A stretch of 64,000 nucleotides of DNA from Apoda limacodes (lineage: Eukaryota; Arthropoda; Insecta; Lepidoptera; Limacodidae). A program made the position numbers and the translations under genes. Within the stretch, counting starts at the first letter, position 1, and the number at the start of each line of letters is the position of its first letter. The notes beneath the pieces were generated by a model that did no database searches, was not told the origin of the DNA, and worked only from the letters and a program-made list of their open reading frames with translations. Shown piece after piece: positions 61,798 through 64,000 of this stretch. The DNA lies in the NCBI GenBank assembly GCA_946406115.1, contig OX291555.1, forward strand, positions 10,372,001-10,436,000, given 5' to 3'.

Positions 61798-62205
61798 TTT
61801 TTAGGGTTCCGTACCCAAAGGGTAATTAGCGGAACCCTATTACTACGACTCCGTCCGTCTGTCACCAGGCTGTATCTCATGAACCGTGATAGTTAGACAG
61901 TTGAAATTTTCACAGAAGATGTATTTCTGTTACCGCTACAACAACAAATACTAAAAACAGAATAAAATAAATATTTAAGAGGGCTCCAATAGAAAAAATG
62001 ATTTTTTCGCTCGATATTGATAACGGTAACAGTTCGATGCTTAAAATATTCACAGAATATTTAGTTCTACAGTCACTTTAAAATTTAAATAAAACAAATA
62101 TTTAAGGAGGGCTCCCACACAACAAAAGTGATTTTTTTGCCGTAATCGATAATGGTACGGAACCCTTTGTGCGCGAGTCCGACTCGCACTTGGCGGATTT
62201 TTTCC
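61798..62205 (+). repeat. GTTCCGTAC-family repeat, both ends present
   Basis: The left end 'ttttagggttccgtacccaa' and the right end 'gtacggaaccctttgtgcgc', 'gagtccgactcgcacttggc', 'ggatttttt' bound ~405 bp. The first 250 bp match 24833-25090. A near-repeat inside ('ataaaataaatatttaagag' and later 'ataaaacaaatatttaagga', each followed by 'ggctcc') suggests an internal duplication of ~130 bp. Non-coding. Confidence 0.7.
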
Positions 62206-62399
62206 TAAAATTTCACTAAGTAATAACTTTAATGATTGAGGAATCACATCCATCAATTCTGTTTCAGAATACATTTCAACACTAGCAGGATAATTATCAT
62301 TAATGAATATTTTTCTCTCTCCTCCTCTCTCTCTATTTGTCTCCTCTCTTTCCACTGAGGCTTTCATGACCCGTCTTTCTCGCTTCGTTAGCTGCGTCA

Positions 62400-62970
62400 C
62401 CAACTAAGACGGTGCTGATCGGTATCTACGGGAAGTCTACCAGTTCCTTGTTGCAAATCAGCAGGGCATTGGACATCACCTTGCCCGCAAGGGAATTAAT
62501 TGGATTTTCAAACCTCCAGCATGTCCTTCTTGGGACCGGAATTTTTGAAGCGGTAGTGAAGGTGGCAAAGACTCATCTTCAACGCGTTGTCGGCGAGACT
62601 TTTCTCACCTTTGAAGAGCTTTCTACAGTCTTTTGTATAATCGAGGCGGTGCTCAACTCAAGGTCCCGAATGATCTGGGGGTGTTGACTCCTGGTTATTT
62701 TTTGGTGTGTGGGCTCTTAACGGCCTTACCCGAGTTATTATAAGATACTCCACACAACCGCTTGGCACGGTTTGAACTGCTGCAATAGTTGTCTCAGAGC
62801 TTTTGGAAAAGGTTTTCTCTCGAGTATCTTCATCCCTTGCAGCAGCGAGTGCGTTGGTCGGTTAAGACCTTCCGAAAGTGGGTGATTTTGTCCTGGCCGA
62901 GGAGATGAATATGCCACCTCTTCTTTGGAGGCGTGATCGCATCCTTCCCCGGCACGGATGGCGTTCCTGG
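62400..62970 (+). mobile_element. BEL/Pao retrotransposon integrase C-terminal fragment
   Basis: The plus strand reads 'ARKGINWIFKPPACPSWD' in one frame. It then reads 'GIFEAVVKVAKTHLQRVVGE' and 'TFLTFEELSTVFCIIEAVLN' in a second, and 'VPNDLGVLTPGYFLV' in a third. 'VGDFVLAEEMNMPPLLWRRD' follows near 62880-62945. This order is the end of BEL/Pao pol (integrase core, then the GD.VL...N.PP..W region). Several frameshifts mean it is dead. No LTR identified in 62970-63200. Confidence 0.75.
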
Positions 62971-63199
62971 CGTTGCTGAAGTTCTACTAGGCGACTCGAT
63001 TCTTACGAGAGCTGTTGCTTCTCTGTCGCGATTGCCGAATTTTTAGGGTATACAGTGTCTCAGTCGAACTCGATCTGCCTGGGGTGGGGGATTGTTCTGG
63101 CCTGCTTTTTTAACTGGAGCACGCCTTACGAACAGCGCGTATTTATGATTATACTCTGTGGTCGGTTCATTACTCTGCAAAATATAACAAAAAGAAATA

Positions 63200-64000
63200 A
63201 ATGTTGTTTTTTGTATTTTTGAAGTTGTTGTTTATTTATTAATTATTGCGTACTAACACTCGTAAAAATAACTCGTTTTTGTGTATAAAAAGCTTTGTAC
63301 GTGAAGTCCTTGTGACAATAAGGACTAACAAAAGTACATAGGTTTACGTTTCTACTTTTCATTAACGTGTTATGCCTTGTCCCTATTTCTATGTCCTCTA
63401 ATGTTTAAGCTGTAATTTAGGGCTCCCATAGGTCCCCTTAGACGACGTTAGGACAGACAAACGTCCGTATAGGTACAACAACAGTATCAATTGAGGTAAG
63501 CAATACTTAAAGTTATTAATCACTGTCAAAAAAACAAAATAGAACAATAAAAAGTGAATGTTGTAACATTTCCAAACTGGTTTCCGAGCAAACATATTGA
63601 AAATTAAAATTATCACAATGTTTCTACTCCAAAATGCTAGCCAGTTTCATATGCTAATTGTTATTAATGCGATCGGCGTGTGGTCGAAAAAGATAGGTAG
63701 GGTGTGTATATGGTGCAAGTGAGAAGCGGTGAGCGTTGATATTACTTCGCCTCTGTATATTATCGAATAAGGTAAATAAAAATAGTTGGGTTGCAAAGAG
63801 CAAAAAGGCTTTACTTCTAGATTCCTCAATCGTATGCTATAGTATAAATAGGGTAAAAAATACTGTTCAATTTATTCTAAACAAAACCTTAATCGTAAAA
63901 GGAAGAACCTAAATTATTAATTATTTCCACAAATGGTACTTTAGAACTGCATTCAATTTTATTTGATCTTTTTCCATGTCAAAAAGTTTCACTTCAGTAC
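63200..64000. other. Right edge, no gene recognised
   Basis: AT-rich sequence with short motif-free ORFs. No repeat family identified. Confidence 0.35.

Noticed and set aside
62050..62403. 117-codon minus-strand ORF with Arg/Glu-rich start
   Set aside because: It reads through a CT-rich simple stretch and then antisense through a GTTCCGTAC repeat. No protein family.
9000..64000. The mix of dead elements in both orientations as a piRNA cluster
   Set aside because: Much of the debris lies in introns of two normal genes. Element age and orientation look random. Without small-RNA data there is no positive sign of a cluster.

Overview
This window is eukaryotic, from an insect and most likely a moth or butterfly. 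The bulk is AT-rich. Genes have many short exons with GT/AG introns. The repeats resemble types common in Lepidoptera: tRNA-derived SINEs, Lep/Helitron-like repeats, a family bounded by the motif GTTCCGTAC, and Jockey- and RTE-type LINEs. This assignment is pattern recognition from memory, not a search.

Three protein-coding genes are well supported because splice phases close from first to last exon. (1) Plus strand, 898-7369: nine coding exons give a 463-residue ankyrin-repeat protein with a C-terminal SOCS box, so a probable substrate receptor of a cullin ubiquitin ligase. (2) Plus strand, 12402-19981: three coding exons give a 69-residue DSS1/SEM1, the small acidic proteasome-lid subunit. 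(3) Minus strand, 42225-22318: eleven coding exons give a complete 512-residue importin alpha (IBB domain plus armadillo repeats, closest in style to the KPNA2/pendulin type). A fourth candidate is a two-exon antisense gene in DSS1 intron 2 (17213-16745) that would encode only 17 residues. The first two genes touch ubiquitin-proteasome biology, but I see no operon-like or system-level link between the genes.

Layout: 1-890 holds degenerate ~143 bp tandem repeats. 0.9-8.4 kb is the ankyrin/SOCS gene, with an RTE-type LINE tail in intron 1 and a 113 bp tandem duplication that copies a splice acceptor. 9.2-10.2 kb is a broken mariner transposase. 12.4-20 kb is DSS1, whose 7.3 kb second intron holds a SINE, a gypsy fragment, a copia gag fragment, the candidate microgene and a 1.87 kb terminal-inverted-repeat element. 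21.6-42.2 kb is importin alpha; its introns hold a TTAA-flanked MITE, GTTCCGTAC-family repeats, several decayed LINEs and a 1.57 kb foldback element. 42.2-64 kb has no gene that I can recognise. It contains a possible importin promoter and 5' UTR exon, a rearranged Jockey-like LINE, GTTCCGTAC-family repeats and a BEL/Pao pol fragment.

Most of the window outside exons is transposon debris. The items most worth a second look are the microprotein candidate, the duplicated splice acceptor, the two large inverted-repeat elements and the MITE beside an importin splice acceptor. I did not find a clear new multi-gene system.
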